Part shown: positions 49,465 to 58,314 of the stretch, one piece after another
Layout: each line of letters begins with the position of its first letter
How positions within the stretch are numbered: the first letter of the stretch is position 1
DNA from: Myxococcales bacterium
GTDB lineage: Bacteria > Myxococcota_A > Polyangia > Polyangiales > Polyangiaceae
Assembly: GCA_016712525.1 (NCBI GenBank)
Contig: JADJQX010000008.1
Coordinates: forward strand, 186,001-250,000
Length of the DNA stretch: 64,000 bases
Direction: 5' to 3'
Made by a program: the position numbers and the translations under genes
The notes under the pieces: generated by a model
What the model was told of the DNA's origin: nothing
Seen by the model: the letters and a program-made list of their open reading frames with translations, nothing else
Databases searched by the model: none

Positions 49465-51371
49465 AGGTCACCGATCTCGTACGTGCGCGCGCGCGCGTCC
49501 AGACGTACGGCCTAGCCCTCGTGCTGGCGCTCGCAGCTCCGCTCGTCTCGTGCGCGTCCGAGCCGAAGATCGTCGTCGAGGCCGGGCAGCCGATCGTGGT
49601 CGACCCGAAGCCGAACGACCCGAAGTACGATCCCCGTACGGCTCGGGTCCGCGCCGCGGGGCGCGAGATCGAGCGCATCGCCGGCCACCCCGTGCGCCTC
49701 CGGGTGGAGGCCACGCTCCTCCCGAACGTCCCGGGCGCGTTCGAGGACGTGCTCGTCGGGGCCCTCGTCGATCTCGCGCGTGCGCTCGACTACGCGCGGT
49801 CCGAGGATCCCGAGGCGTTCCGCGCGGGCACGGCCAAGCTCGAAGAGGTGTTCTCGCGGTACGAGCCCCTCGCCCGTGAGCCGCGCGCTCGGCTCGAGAG
49901 CGGCGGGACGAGGCTCGTCGTGGAGACCTCCGCGCGCTCCGGCCAGCTCGCCCCGGGGTTTGCCATTTCCCATGCATTTTCAGACAGTTACGACGATACC
50001 GTGGCGACCGAGATGCGCGGGAGACCGAGCCCTCGGACCGACGACGAGATCGCCGCGCGGTTCGCGTGGCTCACACGCACGCGGCCCGGTCGAGGGAGCG
50101 TCGTCGTGGCGCGCGCCGTCGCGAGGGCCACGGGAGAGGGCCGTGAGGCCGCACACCGTGAGGCGGCGGCGGAGGTGCGCCTCGAGGTGCTCGCGCTCGA
50201 GGAGCGCGCCAAGGGCGCCGAGCTCGTGGCGAAGCTCCGAACGTGGCTCGTCGACGAGCTGCCTCGCGTCGTCCACGCGAAGACCGAGAGCACGAAGCTC
50301 GGCCTCGCCCCGCGCGACTCGGCCGTGTTCCGCGCCGACCGCGCGTACGACGCCTTCGTCCAAAAGCGCCTCTGGGACCTGCCGGAGGCCGAGGCGAAGA
50401 AGGTCGTCGAGGTGCTCTTTCCGCGGGGAGAGCCCTGCCATGGGGCCGAGGCGAGCTGCACGAGCGGGCGCGCGCCGTTCGGGATCTCGCGCCTCGACGT
50501 GGGGATGAAGCTGCTCGCCGAGGCGAGGAACGCGAGCTGGGATCCGGCCCACGCGGCGCACCCGGAGCTCGTGCGCCTCGTCGTGTGCCCGGCCCGTCGC
50601 GATCCGCGTGGGAAGCCTCGCGAGTCGTGCAACGCCTCGTTCGCGGCCCACGCCATCGCGACGAACGACGGCAGGGCGCGCCTCGTCGGCGAGCTCTCGC
50701 GCGCGGCCGATCCCGTCTTCGCGAGCGAGGTCGCGGCGACGCTCTCGTACGCGAGCCCCGACGATATCCGCGCGTACCTCCGCGCCCTGGAGGAAAAGCC
50801 CACGCTCTACCGCGAGACCGTGCGCGCGCTCGTCGACGCGCGCATCGACCGGGCACGCGGGGTGCTCGACGAAGAGGGGCGCCGGGTCTATCGCACGAAG
50901 GATCCCGTGCTGAAGGCAGCGACGTTGACCGTGCTCGCCGAGACGCGCGGCTCGCTGCACCCGCACTACGCCGACGGGTACTTCGAGCGGTTCGAGACCG
51001 AGTGGGGAGAGCGCATCGACGCCGCGACGCTGCGGGCCTTCCTCGACGGCTCCCCTCGGGCCTTGACCTCGGTCCCGCGCGTTTGGAAGGCGCTCGGTCC
51101 CGGGAAGCGGGTGGGGCCCGTGGCCGACGCCCTGGGCCCTTTCCTCGCGGCCCCCACCGACAGCCTCGCCGAGGCTCGGAGCGTGACCCTCGAGGCCATC
51201 GTGCGGAGGCTGTGCGACGAGGGCGCGGTCGCCGAGCTCGCCGCCTTCCACGAGGCACTCGAGCGGGCGAAACGAGGCTACTCGGGCGCCGCCCACGACG
51301 TCGACAACGCGCTCGCCGACTCGGAGAAGGGGCGCTGCAAGAAGACCGACAAGACGGAAAACCGGGAGTAG
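49461..51371 (+). CDS. Large lipoprotein B, paralogue of lipoprotein A; unknown function
   Basis: A 636-residue lipoprotein. The signal ends 'LAAPLVSCASE' (Cys31). The N-terminal domain contains 'GTAKLEEVFSRYEPLARE' and 'GTRLVVETSARSG', matching in order and spacing the corresponding parts of lipoprotein A. A 'LVVCPARRD' stretch later matches its 'HAVVCPEERV'. The two genes thus look like a tandem duplication that has diverged. The ATG overlaps the previous stop codon (ATGA), giving coupled translation and probably matched amounts. No catalytic motif is visible. A cluster of A/T-ending codons lies at 49959-50000. Confidence 0.75.
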   Translation: MKVTDLVRARARVQTYGLALVLALAAPLVSCASEPKIVVEAGQPIVVDPKPNDPKYDPRTARVRAAGREIERIAGHPVRLRVEATLLPNVPGAFEDVLVGALVDLARALDYARSEDPEAFRAGTAKLEEVFSRYEPLAREPRARLESGGTRLVVETSARSGQLAPGFAISHAFSDSYDDTVATEMRGRPSPRTDDEIAARFAWLTRTRPGRGSVVVARAVARATGEGREAAHREAAAEVRLEVLALEERAKGAELVAKLRTWLVDELPRVVHAKTESTKLGLAPRDSAVFRADRAYDAFVQKRLWDLPEAEAKKVVEVLFPRGEPCHGAEASCTSGRAPFGISRLDVGMKLLAEARNASWDPAHAAHPELVRLVVCPARRDPRGKPRESCNASFAAHAIATNDGRARLVGELSRAADPVFASEVAATLSYASPDDIRAYLRALEEKPTLYRETVRALVDARIDRARGVLDEEGRRVYRTKDPVLKAATLTVLAETRGSLHPHYADGYFERFETEWGERIDAATLRAFLDGSPRALTSVPRVWKALGPGKRVGPVADALGPFLAAPTDSLAEARSVTLEAIVRRLCDEGAVAELAAFHEALERAKRGYSGAAHDVDNALADSEKGRCKKTDKTENRE

Positions 51372-51514
51372 CGCGCGGAGGCTTTCGTCTCCGGGGCGTC
51401 TCAGCGGCAAGTGTCCGAATTTTCGAGGGAAGGTCCAGGCGCCGGAGGGACGTATGACCCCCCAGAAGACGTCGACCCCACTGCGCGGTCGGCCCCCAAG
51501 GAGAGCCCACGTCC

Positions 51515-52711
51515 ATGAAGCGCCTCGTACCGTCTGCCGTCCTCGTCTCGATGCTCCTCGCCTCGTCCTCGGCCCTCGCCCTCACGGACGAGCAGAAGCA
51601 GAACCTCAAGTCGCTCGACTACTACAAGTCCCAGGTCGACCTCAAAAACCGCCCCTTCCGCGACGGCCAATCGGACAGTGACGTGAGCTCGGCGCTCTAC
51701 GGCTACGAGACCAAGCTGAAGACGGTGAAAGAGCGGCTCGACAAGATCCCCGCGGCCGACCGCAAGGACCCGATGTACGAGAGCTACGCGGCCTGGGCGA
51801 ACGAGTTCGAGTCGACCCTGAAGCGCTGGCAAGGCGAGCGCGCGACGAACGCGCAGAACCTCAAGAACAAGGCCCAGGCCGAAGAGATCTACAAGAACGA
51901 GACCCGCGAGGTCGGCGAAGGCCTCGGGTTCGTGAAGCAGCTCCGCGGGACCTACTCGTACTCGCTCGACGCGAAGGAGATGCTCGCGAAGTGGAAGGCC
52001 GCCGAGAAGCTCACGGCCTACGCCGCGAAGTGCGACAAGGAGCTCGCCCCCGTCGACGCGACGAGCTACTACGGCAAAGACAAGGCCGAGAACTGCAAGA
52101 ACGCTGCCGAGTGGAAGACGCTCGTCGTGCCCTTCCTCGAGAAACGCTCGGGCGAGAACGTTCAGAAGCTCGGCGCCGACCTCGAGGGCGTCGCGCGCCG
52201 GATCTCGAACGGCGAGACCACGTACGACGGCGCGCTGAAGCGCCTCCGGTCGCCCGACGAGTACATCGCCACGCTCCGCGGCCCGTACGAGGCGCTCTTC
52301 CAGGCCATGGGCAAAACCCTGCCCGCCGACTTCTTCGCGCCCATCACGAACGCAGGGAAGGGCTACGCCGCCGCCATCTCGGCCTCGCAGGCCAAGGTGT
52401 CGTACAAGCCGGGCAAGTTCGCCGACGCGACGGTCACGAACGCGGTGAAGGCCGCGCTCACGGCGAAAAATGTGAAGGTCCTCAAGATCAGCCAGACCTT
52501 CGGCGACTGGGACATTCGCAAGACCGACTACGGCCTCCCGACCCACCGCATCCGCGACTCGATCGTCCTCGGCCAGGTGGCCGGCGAGACGTCGTGCCGC
52601 CTCATCGAGCTCACGTCGAAGCAGGACTACCAAGGCGGGGGCCGCTACACGACGAACACCGTCGTCGACCTCCCGAAGGAGCCCGCCTTCAAGGTCGCCT
52701 CCTGCAAGTGA
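51515..52711 (+). CDS. Exported protein with helical N-terminal half, unknown function
   Basis: A 398-residue secreted protein of unrecognised family. A classic Sec signal peptide (1-23, 'MLLASSSALALTDEQ') lacks a lipobox cysteine. Residues 25-190 are highly charged helices, possibly coiled coil. The C-terminal part (about 290-398) has alternating beta-like segments and two cysteines that could pair. AAGGAG lies 9 nt before ATG 51515. It is 143 bp after lipoprotein B on the same strand, so it may or may not share that transcript. Confidence 0.7.
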   Translation: MKRLVPSAVLVSMLLASSSALALTDEQKQNLKSLDYYKSQVDLKNRPFRDGQSDSDVSSALYGYETKLKTVKERLDKIPAADRKDPMYESYAAWANEFESTLKRWQGERATNAQNLKNKAQAEEIYKNETREVGEGLGFVKQLRGTYSYSLDAKEMLAKWKAAEKLTAYAAKCDKELAPVDATSYYGKDKAENCKNAAEWKTLVVPFLEKRSGENVQKLGADLEGVARRISNGETTYDGALKRLRSPDEYIATLRGPYEALFQAMGKTLPADFFAPITNAGKGYAAAISASQAKVSYKPGKFADATVTNAVKAALTAKNVKVLKISQTFGDWDIRKTDYGLPTHRIRDSIVLGQVAGETSCRLIELTSKQDYQGGGRYTTNTVVDLPKEPAFKVASCK

Positions 52712-52810
52712 CCACGCGAAAGTGAACGAATCGACGCCGTGAGGTCATAAGGCCCGCCGCGTGTGTCCACCTACCGGAAGAACGCGGGCGAGCCGCGCGA
52801 AGGAGGACAC

Positions 52811-53524
52811 ATGCGGCGGTCATTTTTTGTCGTACTTTCGGGAGTTTGCGCACTTTCTTTCGGGGTGGCTCGCGAGGCGCGGGCCGAGGGTGAGGGGGAG
52901 TCTCGCGAGGCCCCTGTCTCGACCCCGCATCGGGCGACGGTCGAACCCGGGGCGCTCGAGCCTCGTGAATCGGTCGCCGTGGAGCTCCGAGCGAACGACG
53001 GCCGGGCCACGATGGAGCGACGAAAGGGAACGCAGACGCTCTCGGGGCTCGGCCTCGCCGACCTCGGGATCGGAGGAGTCACCGAGTGGGAGCCCGTATG
53101 CGTCGCTCCTTGTGCGGCGAAGCTCTCGCCCCGCGACACGTATCGGATCGCCGGCGACGGGCTCGTGCCCTCGGCGACCTTCGCGCTCCCTCGGGCCTCG
53201 CACCTTCGGCTCGACGCGGACCTCGGCTCGTCACGGGCGAGGGTCTCGGGCGTCCTCGTGACGTTGGCCGGCGCCGGGGCGATGGCGCTCGGCACGGGGG
53301 CGCTCGTCGCCTCGCCTTTTCTCGCCGAGGGGGACGTCGGGAGCCAAGGTTTTCGCACCGGTGTGCTCGCGGGCGGGGTCGGCTCACTCGCCCTCGGCAC
53401 GGTGCTCGTGGCGGTCGGCGTCACGCTTTGGGCGACGAACGGCACCTCGCTGAGGTTCGATCCGACGGCCACGACGACGACGGCGCGCCCGACACGCCTC
53501 CTCCCGAACGGCATCGCGTTCTGA
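52811..53524 (+). CDS. Exported protein with C-terminal membrane helices, unknown function
   Basis: A 237-residue protein. The signal peptide is cut near 'VAREARAEGE' (about residue 25). The middle domain has a 'VCVAPCAAKL' Cys pair followed by 'YRIAGDGLVPSATF', like the PEGA-type surface modules seen in myxobacterial exported proteins; this match is tentative. Two hydrophobic helices rich in Gly/Ala (about 152-178 and 190-218) end the protein. AGGAGG precedes ATG 52811. An earlier in-frame start would add 16 residues without a ribosome site. Confidence 0.68.
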   Translation: MRRSFFVVLSGVCALSFGVAREARAEGEGESREAPVSTPHRATVEPGALEPRESVAVELRANDGRATMERRKGTQTLSGLGLADLGIGGVTEWEPVCVAPCAAKLSPRDTYRIAGDGLVPSATFALPRASHLRLDADLGSSRARVSGVLVTLAGAGAMALGTGALVASPFLAEGDVGSQGFRTGVLAGGVGSLALGTVLVAVGVTLWATNGTSLRFDPTATTTTARPTRLLPNGIAF

Positions 53525-53551
53525 CGGGCCGCACGACGCGAGGCGAACGGG

Positions 53552-54787
53552 TCAGCCCGCGTAGCCGCTCTCGCCGTGCTGGGTCGTGTCGAGGCCCTCG
53601 CGTTCGTCGGAGTGCGACACGCGGAGGCCGATGGTGCGGTCGATGAGCTTCAAGACGACGTACGTGACAGCGCCCGAGAAGGCCGCCGCGACCACGGTCG
53701 TGAGGAGCTGCACCCCGAGGAGCTTCGGGTTTCCGTAGAGGAGCCCGTTCGCTCCGAAGGGCTTGTCCATCCCGGGGAGCGTGCGCTCGCGAGCGAACAC
53801 GCCGGTGAGGAGCGCCCCCAGGATTCCGCCGACGCCGTGCACGCCGAACGCGTCGAGGGAGTCGTCGTAGCCGTACCGGTACTTGGCGAGCACGGCCAGG
53901 TAACACGCGAGCCCCGAGAGCGCGCCCACGAGCAGCGCCGCCCAGGGAGACACGAAGCCCGCCGCGGGCGTGATCGCGACGAGCCCGGCGACGAGCCCGG
54001 ACGCGACGCCGAGCGCGGTGGGTTTGCCACGATGACGCCACTCGACCACGGTCCAGCCGATGACGCCGCCCGCTGCGCCGAGGTGCGTCGTCACGAACGC
54101 GAGCGCCGAGAGGTGCCCCGAGGCGAGCGCGCTGCCCGCGTTGAAGCCGAACCAGCCGAACCAGAGGATGCCCGCTCCGGTCATGGTCATCGTGAGATCG
54201 TGCGGGAGCGGACGCTCGTGCGGGTACTTGAGCCTCGCCCCGAGCACCTTCGCGCACACGAGCGCGGAGACACCCGCCGTGACGTGGATGACCGCGCCCC
54301 CGGCGAAGTCGAGCGCGCCCATCTTGGCGAGCCAGCCCCCGTCGGCCCAGACCCAGTGGGCCATCGGCACGTACACGAGGACGGCCCACGCGGCGACGAA
54401 CACGAGGTACGCGGTGAAGCGCATGCGCTCCGCGAACGCGCCCGAGATGAGCGCCGGGGCGATCCCCGCGAACATCATCTGGAACGCTACGAAGGAGAGC
54501 TCCGGCACGGTGGTCCCTTCGCGTGTTCGACCGGCGAGCGCCTCGAGGCCGACGTCACCGAAGCCCCCGATGAGACCGTGGTGGGTCGGACCGAACGCGA
54601 GCGAGTAGCCGAAGAGGAGCCAGATCACGAGCACCACCGGGATGCTCGAGAACGAGTGCATGAGCGTCGAGAGGACGTTCTTGCGACGCACCATGCCCCC
54701 GTAAAAGAGGGCGAGGCCCGGGCTCATGAAGAGGACGAGCGCCGCGCTCACGAGCAGCCAGGCGGTGTCTCCGGTATCGGCACGCAT
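53552..54787 (-). CDS. amtB: Ammonium transporter
   Basis: A 411-residue Amt/Rh channel with about 11 membrane helices and no cleaved signal. Recognisable stretches are 'ALVLFMSPGLALFYGGMV' at helix 1, 'FGWFGFNAGSAL' and 'DAFGVHGVGGILGALLTGVF', which contain pore and His-pair residues. It conducts ammonium/ammonia into the cell. A PII gene (glnK) usually sits beside amtB, but none is present here. CAGGAG precedes ATG 54787. It converges with the exported-protein gene and is divergent from the DUF4139 gene. Confidence 0.95.
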   Translation of the reverse strand: MRADTGDTAWLLVSAALVLFMSPGLALFYGGMVRRKNVLSTLMHSFSSIPVVLVIWLLFGYSLAFGPTHHGLIGGFGDVGLEALAGRTREGTTVPELSFVAFQMMFAGIAPALISGAFAERMRFTAYLVFVAAWAVLVYVPMAHWVWADGGWLAKMGALDFAGGAVIHVTAGVSALVCAKVLGARLKYPHERPLPHDLTMTMTGAGILWFGWFGFNAGSALASGHLSALAFVTTHLGAAGGVIGWTVVEWRHRGKPTALGVASGLVAGLVAITPAAGFVSPWAALLVGALSGLACYLAVLAKYRYGYDDSLDAFGVHGVGGILGALLTGVFARERTLPGMDKPFGANGLLYGNPKLLGVQLLTTVVAAAFSGAVTYVVLKLIDRTIGLRVSHSDEREGLDTTQHGESGYAG

Positions 54788-54848
54788 GAGGACTCCTGAA
54801 GGGCGCGAGGCAGATCGCCCGCGCACGCATGAGAGAAGCCGCGGCCGC

Positions 54849-54867
54849 GTTTCGAGAACGTTTCGAG
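54849..54867. repeat. Direct repeat GTTTCGAG with 11-bp period
   Basis: GTTTCGAG at 54849-54856 and 54860-54867 in the 176-bp gap between amtB and the DUF4139 gene. One-turn spacing suits a dimeric regulator. No sigma-54 GG/GC element was found nearby. Confidence 0.45.
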
Positions 54868-54963
54868 GCCGAAGGTTCGCGCCGGAGAGCGGACTTGTTT
54901 CCGATATGTTTCGTCCCGAGCGGCCCGTGTTGCGGGTACGTTCTTCGAGGGAGACATACGGAA

Positions 54964-56943
54964 ATGGGCACTCCGAAGGTTCGCAAGATGGTCATGTTCA
55001 AGCACGGCGTGGCCTACATCGAGCGCGCTGGCGCCGCCGATGGGCCGTTCGAGCTCGCGTTCAAGCGAGACGAGATGAACGACGTGCTGAAATCCCTCAC
55101 GTTGTGGGTGGCCGACGGCGACGCCAGGGTCGGAGCCGTGGCCTTCGAGAAGCCCGAGGACCCGGAAGATGCCCTCGTCCGGAGGAAGCTCAACTACCCG
55201 GCCGGAGGCACGCTCTTCGCCATGCTCGCGTCGATGCGGGGGCGCAAGGTTGCCGTCACCGTCGATGGCACACGGGTCGAAGGAGAGGTCGTCGGCACCG
55301 AGCAGGCGCCCGACCGCGACGGCGGGGAGCGGAGGTCCCTCGTGCTACGCGAGGGCGCCTCGATGTCCCTCGTGGACATCGCGCGCATCACCAAGGTCGA
55401 TCTGGAGGAAGAGAGCGCCCGCGCCGATCTCGCGTTCTTCGTCGATCGGAGCCGCGCGGCGAGCACCGGAGAGAACCGCATCGTGCGCGTCGACGTGCAC
55501 GGCCGCTGCAACGATCTGCGCGTCTCCTATGTCGTCCCGGCCCCGGCGTGGCGGGTCTCCTACCGCGTCGCGCGCGAGGGCGAGACCACGCACCTCATGG
55601 CGTGGGGCATCGTGCACAACCCGGTCGAAGAGGACCTCGACGACCTCGCCCTGGTGCTCACCACGGGCCAACCGGTGAGCTTCGTCATCGACCTCTACAA
55701 CCCGAAGAGCGTCCGGCGCGCCGTCGTCGAAGAAGAGGACCGCGCGGTCTCTGCGCCCACGCGGTTCGAGCGCGCGCGAAAGATGGCGCCGCCGCCCCCC
55801 CCCGCCGCCGCCCCCGCCTTCGGTCCACCGGGGTTCGGTGGTCCCCCGCCCGCACCTCGCATGGCGATGGCCGCGATGCCCATGCTGGCCGAGGCCGACG
55901 ACGAGCTCGAGGCCACCTCGGTGGGCCGTATGATGGGAGGGGGCGACGACGCGGCCTCCTTCGGCGACAAGGGGGAGCTCTTCGAGTACCGCGTGGGCCC
56001 GCGCATCTCGCTGAAGCGCGGCGGCTCCGCGATGGTGCCGCTGCTCGCCGTGAAGGTCGACGCCAAGAAGGAGCGCATTTGGCGCATCGGCGCCCCGCCC
56101 GCGCCGGACCTCGTGCTCTCCTTCGCCAACACCTCGGGCGCCGTGCTCGAAGAGGGCGCCGCGGTCGTCTACGACGGGGACGTCTACGCAGGCGAGGCGA
56201 TGGTTCCCTACAGCGCGCGTGGCACCGACGTGAAGATCTCGTTCGCGAAGGACCTCGCCGTGCGCTGCGCACACAAGGAGGTCGCGTCGCACGCGACGAG
56301 CGCCCTCCGGATCATGAGTGACAGCTTGCGCGTCGACTCGCGGAGCGAGTGGACCCACACCTTCTCGGCCGAGAGCGACCACGACGAGCCGGTCACGGTC
56401 ACGTTCGAGATGCCCGTCTACGGGAACCGCAAGCTCGTCCCTGGGACGCAAGCGCCGTTCGAGACCACCGCGAGCTACCGGAGGTTCTCGCTCGAGGTCC
56501 CCGCAGGGAGACGCGCCGAGCTCGTCGTGAAGGAGTTCGAGACGAGCTACTCGCGCTCCGAGTACGCGCAGCTCCGCCACGCCCAGATCGACGAGTGGCT
56601 CGCGGCGCGCCTCCTCGAGGTGCCCCACGCGACCGCGATGAAGGAGGCGCTCGGCCTCTTCGAGAGCTGGCGCGCCCTCGACCGCCAGCAGAAGCTCGTG
56701 CAGACGGAGCGGCAAGCCGTCTACGAACGTCAGCGGCGCATCAACGAGCAGCTCGCGGTGCTGAAGGACGGCGGCCCCGAGGCCCAGCTCCGCCTCCGCT
56801 ACGTGAGGGAGCTCGAGGCCGCCCAAGACGAGCTCGTCGCGCTCGACGCCAAGGAGAAGCGCCTCCAAGCCGAGGCCGACGAGGCCGCCAAAGCGGCGTG
56901 GAGGGTCATCGGCGCCGAGGCGAAGAAGGCCACACCCGCCTGA
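54964..56943 (+). CDS. DUF4139-domain protein
   Basis: A 659-residue protein of the DUF4139 (mucoidy-inhibitor-like) family. The beta-rich N-terminal half has 'MVMFKHGVAYIERAG' and 'WRVSYRVAREGETTHLMAWG'. A Pro/Met/Gly-rich linker is at about 278-325. The C-terminal part has 'SAESDHDEPVTVTFEMPVYG' and ends in a coiled coil (about 560-655). No signal peptide is visible, so it appears cytosolic, unlike many family members that are exported. ATG 54964 is chosen over an upstream ATG, which would add 45 residues without export features. A hairpin terminator follows. Confidence 0.75.
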   Translation: MGTPKVRKMVMFKHGVAYIERAGAADGPFELAFKRDEMNDVLKSLTLWVADGDARVGAVAFEKPEDPEDALVRRKLNYPAGGTLFAMLASMRGRKVAVTVDGTRVEGEVVGTEQAPDRDGGERRSLVLREGASMSLVDIARITKVDLEEESARADLAFFVDRSRAASTGENRIVRVDVHGRCNDLRVSYVVPAPAWRVSYRVAREGETTHLMAWGIVHNPVEEDLDDLALVLTTGQPVSFVIDLYNPKSVRRAVVEEEDRAVSAPTRFERARKMAPPPPPAAAPAFGPPGFGGPPPAPRMAMAAMPMLAEADDELEATSVGRMMGGGDDAASFGDKGELFEYRVGPRISLKRGGSAMVPLLAVKVDAKKERIWRIGAPPAPDLVLSFANTSGAVLEEGAAVVYDGDVYAGEAMVPYSARGTDVKISFAKDLAVRCAHKEVASHATSALRIMSDSLRVDSRSEWTHTFSAESDHDEPVTVTFEMPVYGNRKLVPGTQAPFETTASYRRFSLEVPAGRRAELVVKEFETSYSRSEYAQLRHAQIDEWLAARLLEVPHATAMKEALGLFESWRALDRQQKLVQTERQAVYERQRRINEQLAVLKDGGPEAQLRLRYVRELEAAQDELVALDAKEKRLQAEADEAAKAAWRVIGAEAKKATPA

Positions 56944-56951
56944 GAGTGATC

Positions 56952-56984
56952 AGAGCCCGACGACCGACCGTCGTCAGGCTCTTT
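56952..56984 (+). terminator. Terminator between convergent DUF4139 and monooxygenase genes
   Basis: AGAGCC-cg-ACGAC, a 5-nt loop, GTCGT-ca-GGCTCT then TTT. One internal mismatch. It lies in the 84-bp convergent gap. Confidence 0.75.
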
Positions 56985-57027
56985 CCTACCCAACGCGCTC
57001 ACGGCAGCCGTTCGCGCTTCCGCATCG

Positions 57028-58272
57028 TCACAGACGAAGCGTTCGGCCCGAGAAGCCCTCCGTGAGCCCGCACATCGAGAGGGTCATGAGGCGACGGGCA
57101 GGCCCGATGCGGTTCATGACCGGCATGACGAGGTCGCGTACGGCGCCGTACGCGGGCTCGTCCCCTTGGAAGAACGGTGTCAAGAGGCGGGTCGCCACCT
57201 GGTAAAACCCCAGGTGTGACGCACGTTTACGAGAGTAGGCCTCGAGCGCGAGGGCGAGATCGTCGTGCTCCGCGAGCGTGTCGGCCAACACCATCGCGTC
57301 GACGAGCGCGAGGTTCGCCCCCTGCCCCAGCTGCGGGCTCGTCGCGTGCGCGGCGTCACCGAGGTAGACGACGTCGCGGGTGCTCCAGCGGTTCATGACG
57401 ACGTCGTGGTACGCGGAGAAGACGAGGCTCTCGGGGCCCCGAACCTGGAACATCAGGTCCTCGGCGTCGGGGCAGAGGTCGAGCACCTCTTCTCTCCACT
57501 TCGAGAGCCCCTCGCCGAGGAGACGCTCGACAGCGTCGACCCGCACGCTCCAATAGAGGCTCACGAGAGGGGTGATGCCCGCGGGCCCCGTCCCCGTCGG
57601 CAAAAAACCGAGCATGGTGCGGTTCGAGCGCACGTACTGCGAGAGGACCCGCCGGAACCTCCGCTCCTTGTCCTCTCCGACGAACCAAAGCGCTCCCCAC
57701 GGGTACGCTTCGACCGACTGCGTTCGATCGGTGTCGTCGCGGAGGCTCGAGCGGGCGCCGTCGGCGACGACCACGAGGTCGTGAGGGCCATGGCGGACGC
57801 CCGCGTCGTCGACGACGTAGTGCCTTCGCGCGAGCGCTCGACCCGCGAGCGTCCTGAGCGGTGCGCGCGCGAGATCGACCACGCTCACGCCGAGGCGGAG
57901 CTCGGCTCCACTGTCGCCTACCTCATTGAAAAGACTTTGGAAAAGGACGCCGCGGTGGAGCCCGACGCCGTAGTACTTGTCGTCGAGCTCACGGTACTCG
58001 AGATCGAACAAGGTGCGTTTGCGATCGGTGACACACGTGAGGCGATCGATACGCGCGCCCCGAGCGAGGATCTCTCGTTTGATGCCGAGCCGATCGAGCA
58101 CGGCGAGCCCCGTGGGTTGGAGCACGATGCCCGCGCCGACCGGGCGTGGCTCGGCGACACGCTCGTAGACCACGACGTGATGGCCCTGACGCGCGAGAAA
58201 GACGGCCGCGGCGCTCCCCGCCGTGCCGCACCCGATGACCCCGACCGAAAGCTCGCGCACGCCGCGTGTCAT
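57028..58272 (-). CDS. FAD-dependent aromatic-type monooxygenase
   Basis: A 414-residue class-A flavoprotein monooxygenase of the PHBH/salicylate-hydroxylase group. FAD-binding GCGTAG is near residue 14. A DG motif 'DLVVVADGARSSLR' and 'VYLGDAAHATSPQLGQGANL' (GDAxH) complete the fingerprint. Family members hydroxylate aromatic or polyketide substrates with NAD(P)H. The box genes elsewhere in this window suggest aromatic metabolism, but they are 45 kb away and the link is weak. It is transcribed in the same direction as the histidine kinase upstream, 42 bp away. Confidence 0.85.
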   Translation of the reverse strand: MTRGVRELSVGVIGCGTAGSAAAVFLARQGHHVVVYERVAEPRPVGAGIVLQPTGLAVLDRLGIKREILARGARIDRLTCVTDRKRTLFDLEYRELDDKYYGVGLHRGVLFQSLFNEVGDSGAELRLGVSVVDLARAPLRTLAGRALARRHYVVDDAGVRHGPHDLVVVADGARSSLRDDTDRTQSVEAYPWGALWFVGEDKERRFRRVLSQYVRSNRTMLGFLPTGTGPAGITPLVSLYWSVRVDAVERLLGEGLSKWREEVLDLCPDAEDLMFQVRGPESLVFSAYHDVVMNRWSTRDVVYLGDAAHATSPQLGQGANLALVDAMVLADTLAEHDDLALALEAYSRKRASHLGFYQVATRLLTPFFQGDEPAYGAVRDLVMPVMNRIGPARRLMTLSMCGLTEGFSGRTLRL

Positions 58273-58314
58273 ACCACGTGCGCGTGCCGCGCGGGGGGAA
58301 CGCGGCTCGGCCCG

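Noticed and set aside
54788..54963. Sigma-54 promoter for amtB
   Set aside because: No TGGCAC-N5-TTGC-like element was found on the minus strand of the gap.
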